NCBI RefSeq assembly: GCF_001006005.1
Contig: NZ_CP011254.1
Location: 2,418,001 to 2,482,000, forward strand
Length of the DNA: 64,000 bases
Direction of reading: 5' to 3'
Source of the DNA: Serratia fonticola
Lineage (GTDB): Bacteria; Pseudomonadota; Gammaproteobacteria; Enterobacterales; Enterobacteriaceae
Position numbers and translations under genes: made by a program
The notes under the pieces: model-generated
The model's input: the letters and a program-made list of their open reading frames with translations, nothing else
What the model was told of the DNA's origin: nothing
Databases searched by the model: none
Shown: positions 8,475 through 16,788 of the stretch, piece after piece
Layout of the letters: each line of letters begins with the position of its first letter
Numbering within the stretch: the first letter of the stretch is position 1

Positions 8475-8989
8475 AAAGAGTGCTCCATTTCGCGAGAGGT
8501 AAAAAGGCCGATGGGAAAAATCAGTCTGGTGGTTTAATTAAAATAGTTATATTTATTATGTAATTATGTTTTTAATCTGAATTTTACCTATTATTGCATG
8601 TTTTTTTTACAGCGTGAAATAAATCTATTTACAATTTGGGATATCCTTCACATTTTGATCTTGGATGCAGATCTTTTTACGCCTGAAATAGCGTAATAAT
8701 GATTTAGGAAGAAATTTAGGCAAGTTAAGTGAAAGCAAGAATAATTGTGCTGGGTGATTTATTTATACGGGGAATAATAAAGGTCAATTACTTGGTGTTA
8801 AATATATGATTCAACGGCAGGGCGTCGCTGTAAGATCCGCTGCCTTTTGGCCCCTGCCTGGCGCTTGCTGGCAGGCGCTGAGTAACTGAGGAAGTGTTCC
8901 CAGCGCCAATTTCATTGTTCGATCCATACAAAATCAATGTTTTTCAGACAATTATGTATGGATTGTAGCAAACAACTCCCGGTGCCCAA
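8475..8989. other. AT-rich intergenic region with one inverted repeat
   Basis: This 515-bp gap between treC and the beta-glucosidase gene holds no supported gene. Its left half is very AT-rich and should carry the promoter of the beta-glucosidase gene. Near treC, ATCCATACA (8922-8930) and TGTATGGAT (8955-8963) form a perfect 9-bp inverted repeat with a 24-base spacer that could fold at the end of the tre transcript; there is no run of T, so it is not a standard terminator. GCGCTTGCTGGCAGGCGC-like symmetry occurs around 8870. Confidence 0.5.
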
Positions 8990-10654
8990 TCAGGACTCCA
9001 GCAACCACCAACTTGCTTCGAAAGGCCGCAAAACTCCGGCCCGTGGCTGCTCTGCAGCATCCATGTAGTTGCTTATCAGTGGACGCCACAGTTCAGAAAA
9101 TTCAACGCCAGCGGCATCCCATGCCAACGGTTCGCGGCTCAGGTTCGCAACTACCAGCAACCGTTGCCCATTCCAGCTACGTTGATAGCACCACAATGCC
9201 GGGTGAGCCGGGGCCAGATCCTGATAGTCGCCGTGAGTCAGCAGCGGATATTGCTTGCGCAGGGCGATCAGATGGCGATAAGCGTAAAATACCGAATCAC
9301 GATCGGCCAATGCTGCCGTGGCATTAATCTGGGGGTAGTTCTCTGCACAGGCTATCCAAGGCGTACCGGTGGTGAAGCCTGCGTGGGGTGTCGCGTCCCA
9401 CTGCATCGGCGTGCGGCTATTGTCCCGTGATTTGCTGGCCAGAATAGCCAACAGTTCGCCTTCGTTTCTTCCCTGAGCCTGCAGTTCGGCGTACATATTC
9501 AGACTTTCCACATCGCGATAGCTTCCGATCTGCTGGAAGCCCGGATTGGTCATGCCGATCTCTTCACCCTGATAGATATACGGCGTGCCCTGCATACCGT
9601 GCAGCACCATCGCCAGCATCTTGGCGGCGGTGACTCGCAGCTCGCCCTCGTCGCCAAAGCGCGAAACGATGCGTGGCTGGTCGTGATTACACCAGAACAG
9701 CGCGTTCCAGGCGCGGTTATGCATGCCTTGCTGCCAGTGGTGGAAAATCTGCTTCAACTCGACGTAATCTGGTGCGGCCAGCGTCCACTTCTGCCCGTTG
9801 GCATAGTCTACTTTCAGGTGGTGGAAGTTGAAGGTCATCGACAGCTCGGCACCGCTTTGCGCCGCATACTGCTGGCAATGCTCCAGCGAGGTTGAAGACA
9901 TCTCGCCCACGGTCATCAGGCCGCGTGGCTGAAACACGTCGCGGCTCATCTCCTGCAAAAACTCGTGAATGCGCGGGCCGTCGGTGTAGAAACGGCGGCC
10001 ATCGCCCTGGTTATCACTCGGGAAGTCCTGCTGCTTGGACACCAGGTTGATTACATCAAGGCGCAGCCCATCCACGCCTTTATCTGCCCAGAACTGGCAC
10101 ACTTTCTTCAGCTCTTCGCGCACCGGCGGGTGTTCCCAGTTCAGGTCGGCCTGCTCGGTAGCAAACAGGTGCAGGTAATATTGGCCGCTGTCGGCGTGCC
10201 ATTGCCAGGCATTACCGCCAAATTTGGAGCGCCAGTTATTGGGCAGGGCGTCACCTTCGCCATCGCGCCAGATGTAGAACTGACGCAGCGGGCTGGCAGG
10301 ATCCTGCGAAGCCTTAAACCACGGATGCTCGGTGGAGGTGTGGTTAAACACCATATCCATCACGATACGGATGCTGCGCTGGTGGGCCTGTGCCACCAGG
10401 TGTTCGAAGTCGGCCATGGTGCCGTAGGCCGGATCGATGGCGCAGTAATCGGCGACGTCGTAGCCATTATCGACCTGGGGCGAGACATAGACCGGCGTCA
10501 GCCAGATGGCATCGACGCCCAGCTCCTGCAAATAGTCCAGCCGTTGAGTTACCCCTGCCAGATCGCCATAGCCGTTACCGGTGCTGTCCTGGAAGCTCTT
10601 CGGATAGATTTGATAAATAACGCCGTTCTGCCACCAGGGAATTACATTGCTCAT
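8990..10654 (-). CDS. treC: trehalose-6-phosphate hydrolase TreC
   Basis: A 554-residue GH13 enzyme that splits trehalose 6-phosphate into glucose and glucose 6-phosphate in the cytoplasm. GH13 motifs are present: DMVFNHTS, GLRLDVINLV with the nucleophile Asp, VGEMSS with the acid/base Glu, and FWCNHDQPR. Family-typical N-terminus: WWQNGVIYQIYPKSFQDS. It lies 18 bp downstream of treB on the same strand, so treB-treC form an operon under TreR. The length matches E. coli TreC (551). Confidence 0.96.
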   Translation of the reverse strand: MSNVIPWWQNGVIYQIYPKSFQDSTGNGYGDLAGVTQRLDYLQELGVDAIWLTPVYVSPQVDNGYDVADYCAIDPAYGTMADFEHLVAQAHQRSIRIVMDMVFNHTSTEHPWFKASQDPASPLRQFYIWRDGEGDALPNNWRSKFGGNAWQWHADSGQYYLHLFATEQADLNWEHPPVREELKKVCQFWADKGVDGLRLDVINLVSKQQDFPSDNQGDGRRFYTDGPRIHEFLQEMSRDVFQPRGLMTVGEMSSTSLEHCQQYAAQSGAELSMTFNFHHLKVDYANGQKWTLAAPDYVELKQIFHHWQQGMHNRAWNALFWCNHDQPRIVSRFGDEGELRVTAAKMLAMVLHGMQGTPYIYQGEEIGMTNPGFQQIGSYRDVESLNMYAELQAQGRNEGELLAILASKSRDNSRTPMQWDATPHAGFTTGTPWIACAENYPQINATAALADRDSVFYAYRHLIALRKQYPLLTHGDYQDLAPAHPALWCYQRSWNGQRLLVVANLSREPLAWDAAGVEFSELWRPLISNYMDAAEQPRAGVLRPFEASWWLLES

Positions 10655-10672
10655 AAAAAAATACCTTTCAGT

Positions 10673-12088
10673 TTAAACCGGTAACTCGCCGCGGCTGGCT
10701 TTGCGTTTGTAAACCATCATGGTCAGCAGCAGTGGGATCACTACGGCCACCAGGATAGCTACGGAGTAGATCAGCCAGAACTGCGGTTGGATAGACAGGA
10801 TGCCCGGCAGGCCACCTACGCCGATGCCGTTGGCCATCACGCCGGTCAGGCCACAAATCAAGCCTGCGAAGGCGGAGCCGATCATCGCGCACAGCATAGG
10901 GAAGCGATATTTCAGGTTGATGCCGTACATGGCTGGTTCGGTCACGCCGAGATAGGCGGAGATGGCGGCCGGTACGGAAATCTCACGTTCGTTGGCCTTG
11001 CGGCTGACGATGATGATGCCCAGCACTGCCGAGGCCTGCGCGATATTAGACAGGGCAATCAACGGCCAGACTGGCGTACCGCCCATGCTTTGGATCATCT
11101 GCATATCGATTGCCAGCGTGGTCTGATGCACCCCGGTGATCACCAACGGTGCATACAGGAAGCCAAACAGTGCCGCGCCGATCGGGGCGAAACTACCGGT
11201 CATTACCCACTTCACTGCCCAAGCGACGCCATCGCCAATCATGCGACCAAACGGACCGATCAGCGTGTGAGCCAGGAACACGGCCAACAGCAGGGAAACC
11301 ACCGGCACCACCACCAGATACAGATAATCCGGCACGATCTTTTTCAGACGAGTTTCGATCCAGCCCAACGCCATACCGGCGAGGATCGACGGGATCACCT
11401 GCGCCTGATAGCCCACTTTCTCAATGGTGAACCAGCCAAAGTTCCACACTTCTGGCACTTGCTGGCCGAGTAGGTAGGAGTTCATCAACTGCGGGGAGAC
11501 CAGGGTGATCCCCATCACGATGCCGAGTACCGGGGTACCGCCCATCTTCTTCACCGTTGACCAACAGATAGCCACCGGCAGGAACATAAAGATGGCCTCG
11601 CCCAATAACCACAGGAAGTCATAAATGGTTTTCCAGGCTGGGTGCATCTGTGCCAGCGTTTGTCCGCCGGACATCGGGATATCGCCGATCACGTTGCGGA
11701 AACCCAGGATCAAACCGCCGCTGATCAGGGCTGGCAGCAGTGGGAAGAAGATCTCGGCGAAGTGGGAGATACCGCGTTCGAACCAGGTCATGTTCTGGCG
11801 AGCGGCCAGTTTGGCCTGTTCTTTATCGGCTTCGTTGATGCCGGTGGCTGCGATTAACGCCTGATAGTAATCACCAACTTCAGGGCCAATCACCACCTGG
11901 AACTGCCCGGCGTTGGTGAAACAGCCTTTGACCATGCGCAACTGCTCAATCTCTTTCGGCTTGGCCTTGGCGGGATCGTTAAGGACGAAACGCAGGCGGG
12001 TAATGCAGTGGCTGACGGTGGCGATATTCTCACGGCCACCCACCAGCACGATCAGGCGATCGATGTCCTGCTGCTGAACTTTGCTCAT
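10673..12088 (-). CDS. treB: trehalose PTS permease EIIBC TreB
   Basis: A 471-residue trehalose-specific phosphotransferase permease that imports trehalose and phosphorylates it. The EIIB domain is N-terminal, with the phosphorylated Cys in ATVSHCITRLRFVLND (about residue 28). A linker leads into the membrane EIIC domain with about ten hydrophobic segments and the GVHQTTLAIDMQ and GVTEPAMYG motifs. There is no EIIA domain, as in E. coli, where a glucose-type EIIA serves it. First gene of treB-treC; a perfect TreR-type palindrome is upstream. Confidence 0.96.
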   Translation of the reverse strand: MSKVQQQDIDRLIVLVGGRENIATVSHCITRLRFVLNDPAKAKPKEIEQLRMVKGCFTNAGQFQVVIGPEVGDYYQALIAATGINEADKEQAKLAARQNMTWFERGISHFAEIFFPLLPALISGGLILGFRNVIGDIPMSGGQTLAQMHPAWKTIYDFLWLLGEAIFMFLPVAICWSTVKKMGGTPVLGIVMGITLVSPQLMNSYLLGQQVPEVWNFGWFTIEKVGYQAQVIPSILAGMALGWIETRLKKIVPDYLYLVVVPVVSLLLAVFLAHTLIGPFGRMIGDGVAWAVKWVMTGSFAPIGAALFGFLYAPLVITGVHQTTLAIDMQMIQSMGGTPVWPLIALSNIAQASAVLGIIIVSRKANEREISVPAAISAYLGVTEPAMYGINLKYRFPMLCAMIGSAFAGLICGLTGVMANGIGVGGLPGILSIQPQFWLIYSVAILVAVVIPLLLTMMVYKRKASRGELPV

Positions 12089-12165
12089 TATGGCACCTTT
12101 GTTATCAGTGAGGCTCAGAGGTATTGATGTTTTTAAGCTTAGCCACTAGGCCGTTTTTATTAAAT

Positions 12166-12177
12166 GGGAACGTTCCC
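12166..12177 (-). promoter_or_regulatory. TreR operator before treB
   Basis: GGGAACGTTCCC is a perfect 12-bp palindrome 78 bp before the treB start, the form expected for a LacI-family repressor site and the same core as the E. coli tre operator. The neighbouring treR gene makes TreR the likely ligand. Confidence 0.8.
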
Positions 12178-12253
12178 AACTTGCGGTGAGGATCACAAAA
12201 TGAACAATAAAGCCGCAAATAGCGTCAAAATGAACTCTGGCTACGATATGTAG

Positions 12254-12273
12254 GGGCACAGCATGCTGCGCCC
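12254..12273 (-). terminator. hairpin after treR, member of a repeated hairpin set
   Basis: GGGCACAGC and GCTGCGCCC pair with one mismatch just after the treR stop. The same motif, followed by CTACAT when read on the minus strand, recurs after pepA (63146-63167), and a relative occurs near 23705. The repeated form suggests a dispersed hairpin used as a transcript end; there is no T run here, so terminator function is uncertain. Confidence 0.45.
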
Positions 12274-12277
12274 GCTA

Positions 12278-13225
12278 TTAGGCAAGTTTGCAGGGGATAA
12301 TGATTTGGCGGATGCTCAGTTCACCACTCAACTGGCCAAGCAGCTGAAGGGCCGCCTGCTGCCCTGCGGTGCCATAGCCCAACTCAACGGAAAACGTCTC
12401 TGGGAACAAGAAGTTGAGCATTGGCGTATTACCGATGGCGCACACCTGGATTGGCGTAATCTGTTGCTGTTGCAGGTACTTCATCGCACCTAGCGCGATA
12501 GTATCGGAGGCGCACACCAGCGCGGTGGTTTGCGGTTCAATCACGTTGGCGGCCAGTTGGAAACCGCTCTGATAGTTCAGTTCACCCAACGCCACCAGCG
12601 GCGAGATTTTTTGCGCGCGACAGGTATCCAGATAGGCCTGATGGCGACGCATCCCGGTGGTGGCATCGGACTCCTGCACGCCAAGGTAGCTGATATGGCT
12701 GTGACCCTGCTTGCGTAAGCGCTGCATCAGCAGTTTCACGGCACCTTCATCGTCATAACAAACGGAGGAGATACCCGGATATTCGCGGGCGACCACCACC
12801 ATCTTTTCCTGCCACGGTTTGAGCATATCTGCGGTCAGGCCGGTAAAGCCGAACAGGATCACGCCGTCGACGTTGCGCTGGCGCAGTACGTTGAGGTGCT
12901 CCTCGACCAACCGGGTTTCAAACTGGCTTTCCATCACGATCGGATCGAAGCCCTGCTGATACAGCAGCGGCAGCATGGTGCGCACGGCCTGATTTTCCGA
13001 AGGGGAATCCAGACGGGAAACGATAATGGCGACCACTTTGTCGCTCTGGCCACGCATGGCGCGGGCCGATTTTGACGGGGTAAAACCCTGGCTACGGATC
13101 ACCGCCTCCACCCGTTCACGGGTTTGCGGGCTTACGCTGCCTTCGTTATTCATCACGCGTGAGACGGTAGACTTGCCTACCCCGCTCAGGCGGGCGATAT
13201 CCTTGATTGTCAGCCGGTTTTGCAT
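12278..13225 (-). CDS. treR: trehalose operon repressor TreR
   Basis: A 315-residue LacI/GalR-family repressor. The N-terminal helix-turn-helix (LTIKDIARLSGVGKSTVSRV) and hinge are clear, followed by the sugar-binding-like domain. E. coli TreR senses trehalose 6-phosphate and is released from treB by it. The gene lies upstream of treB on the same strand, in the conserved order treR-treB-treC. The palindrome at 12166 lies in the treR-treB gap and is its likely binding site. Confidence 0.95.
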   Translation of the reverse strand: MQNRLTIKDIARLSGVGKSTVSRVMNNEGSVSPQTRERVEAVIRSQGFTPSKSARAMRGQSDKVVAIIVSRLDSPSENQAVRTMLPLLYQQGFDPIVMESQFETRLVEEHLNVLRQRNVDGVILFGFTGLTADMLKPWQEKMVVVAREYPGISSVCYDDEGAVKLLMQRLRKQGHSHISYLGVQESDATTGMRRHQAYLDTCRAQKISPLVALGELNYQSGFQLAANVIEPQTTALVCASDTIALGAMKYLQQQQITPIQVCAIGNTPMLNFLFPETFSVELGYGTAGQQAALQLLGQLSGELSIRQIIIPCKLA

Positions 13226-13260
13226 GGTTTACTTTTCATTTAGGTTATGAGGCTTAAACT

Positions 13261-13387
13261 TATACCCGTCGCCTTTCAAGTTGCAGCGTTGTTACCTGTA
13301 CTTATACACCCCAGTCACTTACTAAAGTAAGCTCCTGGGGATGAGTAAGTTTGTCGCCTAGCTGCAACTTGAAATTCATAGGGTATA
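13261..13387. repeat. ERIC (127-bp enterobacterial repetitive intergenic consensus)
   Basis: The element runs from TATACCCGTCGCC to GGGTATA and is exactly 127 bp, the canonical ERIC length. It contains the diagnostic core CCCCAGTCACTTACT / AGTAAGCTCCTGGGG and the near-terminal TTCAAGTTGCAGC / GCTGCAACTTGAA inverted repeat. It lies between treR and the mgtA leader. Confidence 0.92.
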
Positions 13388-13519
13388 CAACATCCCACTT
13401 ATGCTCGCTACCATAGCGCATTTTAACGCGCGGATCTTGGTGCGCAGCCCATAGTGTTGCAAAACGGAATGGCCGCCTTTGCCGTTCCCACTTTTTCTTT
13501 ACCGGAGGTAAATCCCTGA

Positions 13520-13567
13520 ATGGATCCTGATCCGAGCCCCGACACTACTCATTCGGTTCCCCGGTAA
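13520..13567 (+). CDS. mgtL: mgtA leader peptide MgtL
   Basis: A 15-codon open frame reading MDPDPSPDTTHSVPR. It is preceded by GGAGG at 13504-13508 and lies about 200 bp before mgtA. E. coli and Salmonella MgtL start MEPDPTP, so the acidic/proline N-terminus is conserved. In those species, translation of this proline-rich peptide in low Mg2+ or low proline controls whether transcription reaches mgtA. The C-terminal half differs from E. coli, with prolines at codons 3, 5, 7 and 14. It is too short for ordinary gene calling. Confidence 0.82.
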   Translation: MDPDPSPDTTHSVPR

Positions 13568-13599
13568 AACCTCTCCGCTCTGCGTTGCTGTTTTACCGG
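13561..13599 (+). promoter_or_regulatory. mgtA leader stem-loop
   Basis: CCGGTAAAAC (13561-13570) and GTTTTACCGG (13590-13599) are a perfect 10-bp inverted repeat that overlaps the mgtL stop codon. Placement over the end of the leader peptide fits the Mg2+-responsive mgtA leader, where ribosome position on mgtL decides which stem forms. Folding beyond this stem was not computed. Confidence 0.65.
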
Positions 13600-13762
13600 T
13601 TTAGGTAAGCAGCGGCACTTGCTCGATAGTTCGCCTCTGTTGTGATTGAAAATAATAGGATCTGTTCCGGCGGAGGATTTTTGGCGCGTCAGAAAATCAA
13701 GCCAGCGGGCCGATCCGCCGTTCACCCACTGCCGTGAGGCGCTGGGCGATGAGGTGCGAACG

Positions 13763-16471
13763 ATGAAATTTAAATATATCCCCCGTCGGCTGCTGGGTTT
13801 GCTCAGCCGCAATTTGCCACGCCGCCTGGTGCGGCGTGATGCGCTATTGGAAAGCGTCAGTGGCTCGGCGCAAGAGCTGCCTGCCGGTTTGGCTAAACAA
13901 CGCCTGGAATGTGCCGCCGCCAGCGCGATGCAACTGTATGAGCGTTTCAACAGTCACCCGGAAGGCATCACCGCGCATGAAGCAGAAACTGCCCGCGGAC
14001 TGTTTGGCAGCAACACCATCGAAAACCAGCTGGCCGAAAGCTGGTGGAAGCATCTGTGGCACTGTTACAGCAACCCGTTCAACCTGCTGCTGACCGTGCT
14101 GGGGCTGATTTCCTACGCCACCGAGGATCTAATCGCTGCGCTGGTGATTGGCCTGATGGTGCTGATTTCCACGCTGCTGCACTTTATTCAGGAAGCCCGC
14201 TCCAACAAGGCGGCGGATGCGCTGAAGGCGATGGTCAGCAACACCGCGACGGTGTACCGCAGCGATGCGCATACCGGTAAAAGCGAACATAGCGAACTGC
14301 CGATTTCACAGTTGGTGCCGGGCGACATCATCAAGCTGTCGGCTGGGGATATGATCCCGGCGGATCTTCGGTTGCTGTCTGCCAAAGATCTGTTTATCAG
14401 CCAGGCAGCGCTGACCGGTGAATCGCTGCCGGTAGAAAAAGTGGCGGATCCCCGTGGCCAGGTGAGCGATCCGTTGGAGTGCCAAAACCTGTGCTTCATG
14501 GGCACTAACGTCGTCAGCGGCACCGCGCTGGCCATAGTGATTGGTACTGGCAGCGAAACCTACTTCGGCCAGTTGGCGCAGCGGGTAACCAGCCAGGATG
14601 AGCAGCCCAACGCCTTCCAGGCCGGTATCAGCAAAGTAAGCTGGCTATTGATCCGCTTCATGTTGGTGATGACGCCAATCGTGTTGCTCATTAACGGCTT
14701 CACTAAAGGCGACTGGTGGGAAGCGGCACTGTTTGCGCTCTCGGTGGCGGTGGGGCTGACGCCGGAAATGCTGCCGATGATCGTCACCTCTACCTTGGCG
14801 AAAGGGGCGGTCAAGCTGTCGCGCCAGAAGGTGATCGTCAAACGTCTGGACGCGATCCAGAACTTTGGCGCGATGGATATTCTGTGCACCGATAAAACCG
14901 GCACGCTGACTCAGGACAAAATTGTGCTGGAGCGCCATACCGATGTGTTTGGAGCCAACAGCGAGCGGGTGCTGCGTTACGCCTGGCTGAACAGCTTCTA
15001 CCAGACCGGACTGAAAAACCTGCTGGATGTGGCGGTGCTGACCTGTGCCGACGAAAGCCAACAGCCGGACGCGTTGCAGCATTACCGCAAAGTGGACGAG
15101 ATCCCGTTCGATTTCGAACGCCGCCGCATGTCAGTGGTGGTTGCGAAAGAGGCGCAATACCATGAGCTGATCTGCAAGGGCGCGCTGGAAGAGATGCTGT
15201 CGATCTGTAGCCATGTGCGTCAGGAAGATGAGGTGATCCCGCTCAGCGAAGCGCTGCTGGCGCGCATCCGCCGTGTTACCGACGAGCTCAACCAGCAAGG
15301 GCTGCGCGTGGTGGCGGTGGCCAATAAGATCCTGCCAGCGGCGGAACATGAGTATGGCGTGGCGGATGAATCGGATCTGATCCTCGAAGGCTATATCGCC
15401 TTCCTCGATCCGCCGAAGGAGAGCACCGCACCGGCGTTGGCTGCGCTGAAAAAGAATGGCGTAACCGTCAAGATCCTCACCGGCGACAACGAACTGGTCG
15501 CCGGTAAGGTGTGTAAGGACGTGGGTCTGGATGCGGAGCATATCCTGCGTGGCAGCGAGATCGAACTGATGGATGACGCCACGCTGGTCGCGGCGGCGGC
15601 GCGTACTACGGTGTTTGCCAAGCTGACGCCGCTGCACAAGGAGCGCATCGTCCAACTGCTGCGTAAGCAGGGCCACGTGGTGGGCTTTATGGGTGACGGT
15701 ATCAACGATGCCCCGGCGCTGCGCGCGGCGGATATTGGTATTTCGGTAGATTCTGCGGTGGATATCGCCAAGGAAGCGGCGGATATCATCCTGTTGGAAA
15801 AAAGCCTGATGGTGCTGGAGCAGGGGGTGATAGAGGGCCGCCGCACGTTTGCCAACATGCTGAAATACATCAAGATGACCGCCAGCTCCAACTTCGGTAA
15901 CGTCTTCAGTGTGCTGATCGCCAGTGCCTTTTTACCTTTCCTACCGATGTTACCGCTGCATCTGTTGATCCAGAACCTGCTGTACGATATTTCACAGATT
16001 GCCATTCCGTTCGATAACGTCGATGACGATCAGATCACCAAGCCACAGCGTTGGAACTCTGGCGATCTGGGGCGCTTTATGGTGTTCTTCGGGCCGATAA
16101 GCTCGATCTTCGACGTGCTGACCTTTGCCCTGATGTGGTACGTATTCCAGGCCAATACGCCGGAAATGCAGACGCTGTTCCAGTCTGGCTGGTTTGTGGA
16201 AGGGCTGCTGTCGCAGACGCTGATCGTCCATATGATCCGTACGCGCAAAATTCCGTTTATCCAGAGCCGCCCATCCTGGCCGCTGTGTGTGATGACGCTG
16301 GCGGTGATCGCCATCGGTATCGGCCTGACCTTCTCGCCGCTGGCGGGCTTCCTGCAACTGCAGGCGTTGCCGCTGGGCTACTTCCCGTGGCTGGTGCTGA
16401 TCCTCGCTGGTTACATGGTGCTGACCCAGTGCGTGAAAGGCTGGTTTGTCCGCCGGTATGGCTGGCAGTAA
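13763..16471 (+). CDS. mgtA: Mg2+-importing P-type ATPase MgtA
   Basis: A 902-residue P3-type ATPase in the inner membrane that imports Mg2+ at low external concentration. The frame is open from 13646, but the ATG at 13763 (MKFKYIPRRLLGLLSRNLP) matches the E. coli start and length (898). Motifs: TGESLPVEK in the actuator domain, phosphorylated Asp in CTDKTGTLTQD near residue 380, LTGDNE and MGDGINDAPALR, then C-terminal membrane helices ending VKGWFVRRYGWQ. Preceded by mgtL and its hairpin, so Mg2+-dependent attenuation, with PhoP control, is expected from the family; no PhoP box was confirmed. Confidence 0.96.
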   Translation: MKFKYIPRRLLGLLSRNLPRRLVRRDALLESVSGSAQELPAGLAKQRLECAAASAMQLYERFNSHPEGITAHEAETARGLFGSNTIENQLAESWWKHLWHCYSNPFNLLLTVLGLISYATEDLIAALVIGLMVLISTLLHFIQEARSNKAADALKAMVSNTATVYRSDAHTGKSEHSELPISQLVPGDIIKLSAGDMIPADLRLLSAKDLFISQAALTGESLPVEKVADPRGQVSDPLECQNLCFMGTNVVSGTALAIVIGTGSETYFGQLAQRVTSQDEQPNAFQAGISKVSWLLIRFMLVMTPIVLLINGFTKGDWWEAALFALSVAVGLTPEMLPMIVTSTLAKGAVKLSRQKVIVKRLDAIQNFGAMDILCTDKTGTLTQDKIVLERHTDVFGANSERVLRYAWLNSFYQTGLKNLLDVAVLTCADESQQPDALQHYRKVDEIPFDFERRRMSVVVAKEAQYHELICKGALEEMLSICSHVRQEDEVIPLSEALLARIRRVTDELNQQGLRVVAVANKILPAAEHEYGVADESDLILEGYIAFLDPPKESTAPALAALKKNGVTVKILTGDNELVAGKVCKDVGLDAEHILRGSEIELMDDATLVAAAARTTVFAKLTPLHKERIVQLLRKQGHVVGFMGDGINDAPALRAADIGISVDSAVDIAKEAADIILLEKSLMVLEQGVIEGRRTFANMLKYIKMTASSNFGNVFSVLIASAFLPFLPMLPLHLLIQNLLYDISQIAIPFDNVDDDQITKPQRWNSGDLGRFMVFFGPISSIFDVLTFALMWYVFQANTPEMQTLFQSGWFVEGLLSQTLIVHMIRTRKIPFIQSRPSWPLCVMTLAVIAIGIGLTFSPLAGFLQLQALPLGYFPWLVLILAGYMVLTQCVKGWFVRRYGWQ

Positions 16472-16483
16472 ATTTGCTGATGG

Positions 16484-16667
16484 TCCCCTCACCCTAACCC
16501 TCACCCACAGGGAGAGGGGACCGACCGAGTACGTCATCTGTTGCAGAAACTTACCTGATCACGGTACTAACTAGCTCCCTTTTGCTGTGAAGTAGTTAGA
16601 TCACGGTATTTCATGACAACGCCGAGCCAGCTCCCTCTCCCTATGGGAGAGGGTTGGGGTGAGGGGC
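16484..16667. repeat. MITE-like element with 20-bp inverted ends
   Basis: This 184-bp element between mgtA and the chitobiase gene starts CCCCTCACCCTAACCCTC and ends GAGGGTTGGGGTGAGGGG. Each end is itself followed by a small GGGAGAGGGG-type hairpin. The interior has a second inverted pair, GATCACGGTACTAACTA and TAGTTAGATCACGGTA. It belongs to the same family as the blocks at 1970, 22848 and 57721. No coding capacity. Confidence 0.8.
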
Positions 16668-16788
16668 ATCTCCAGAGCCAATCTGTGATCCATCGCACCG
16701 TTTTGCCCCTGCGGTTGGACATCTCTCTCCGGCTCAGTCTTTATCTACTTCCTTGGCTAGATTGATTTTTTCCTCTGAGGAATTTCCG

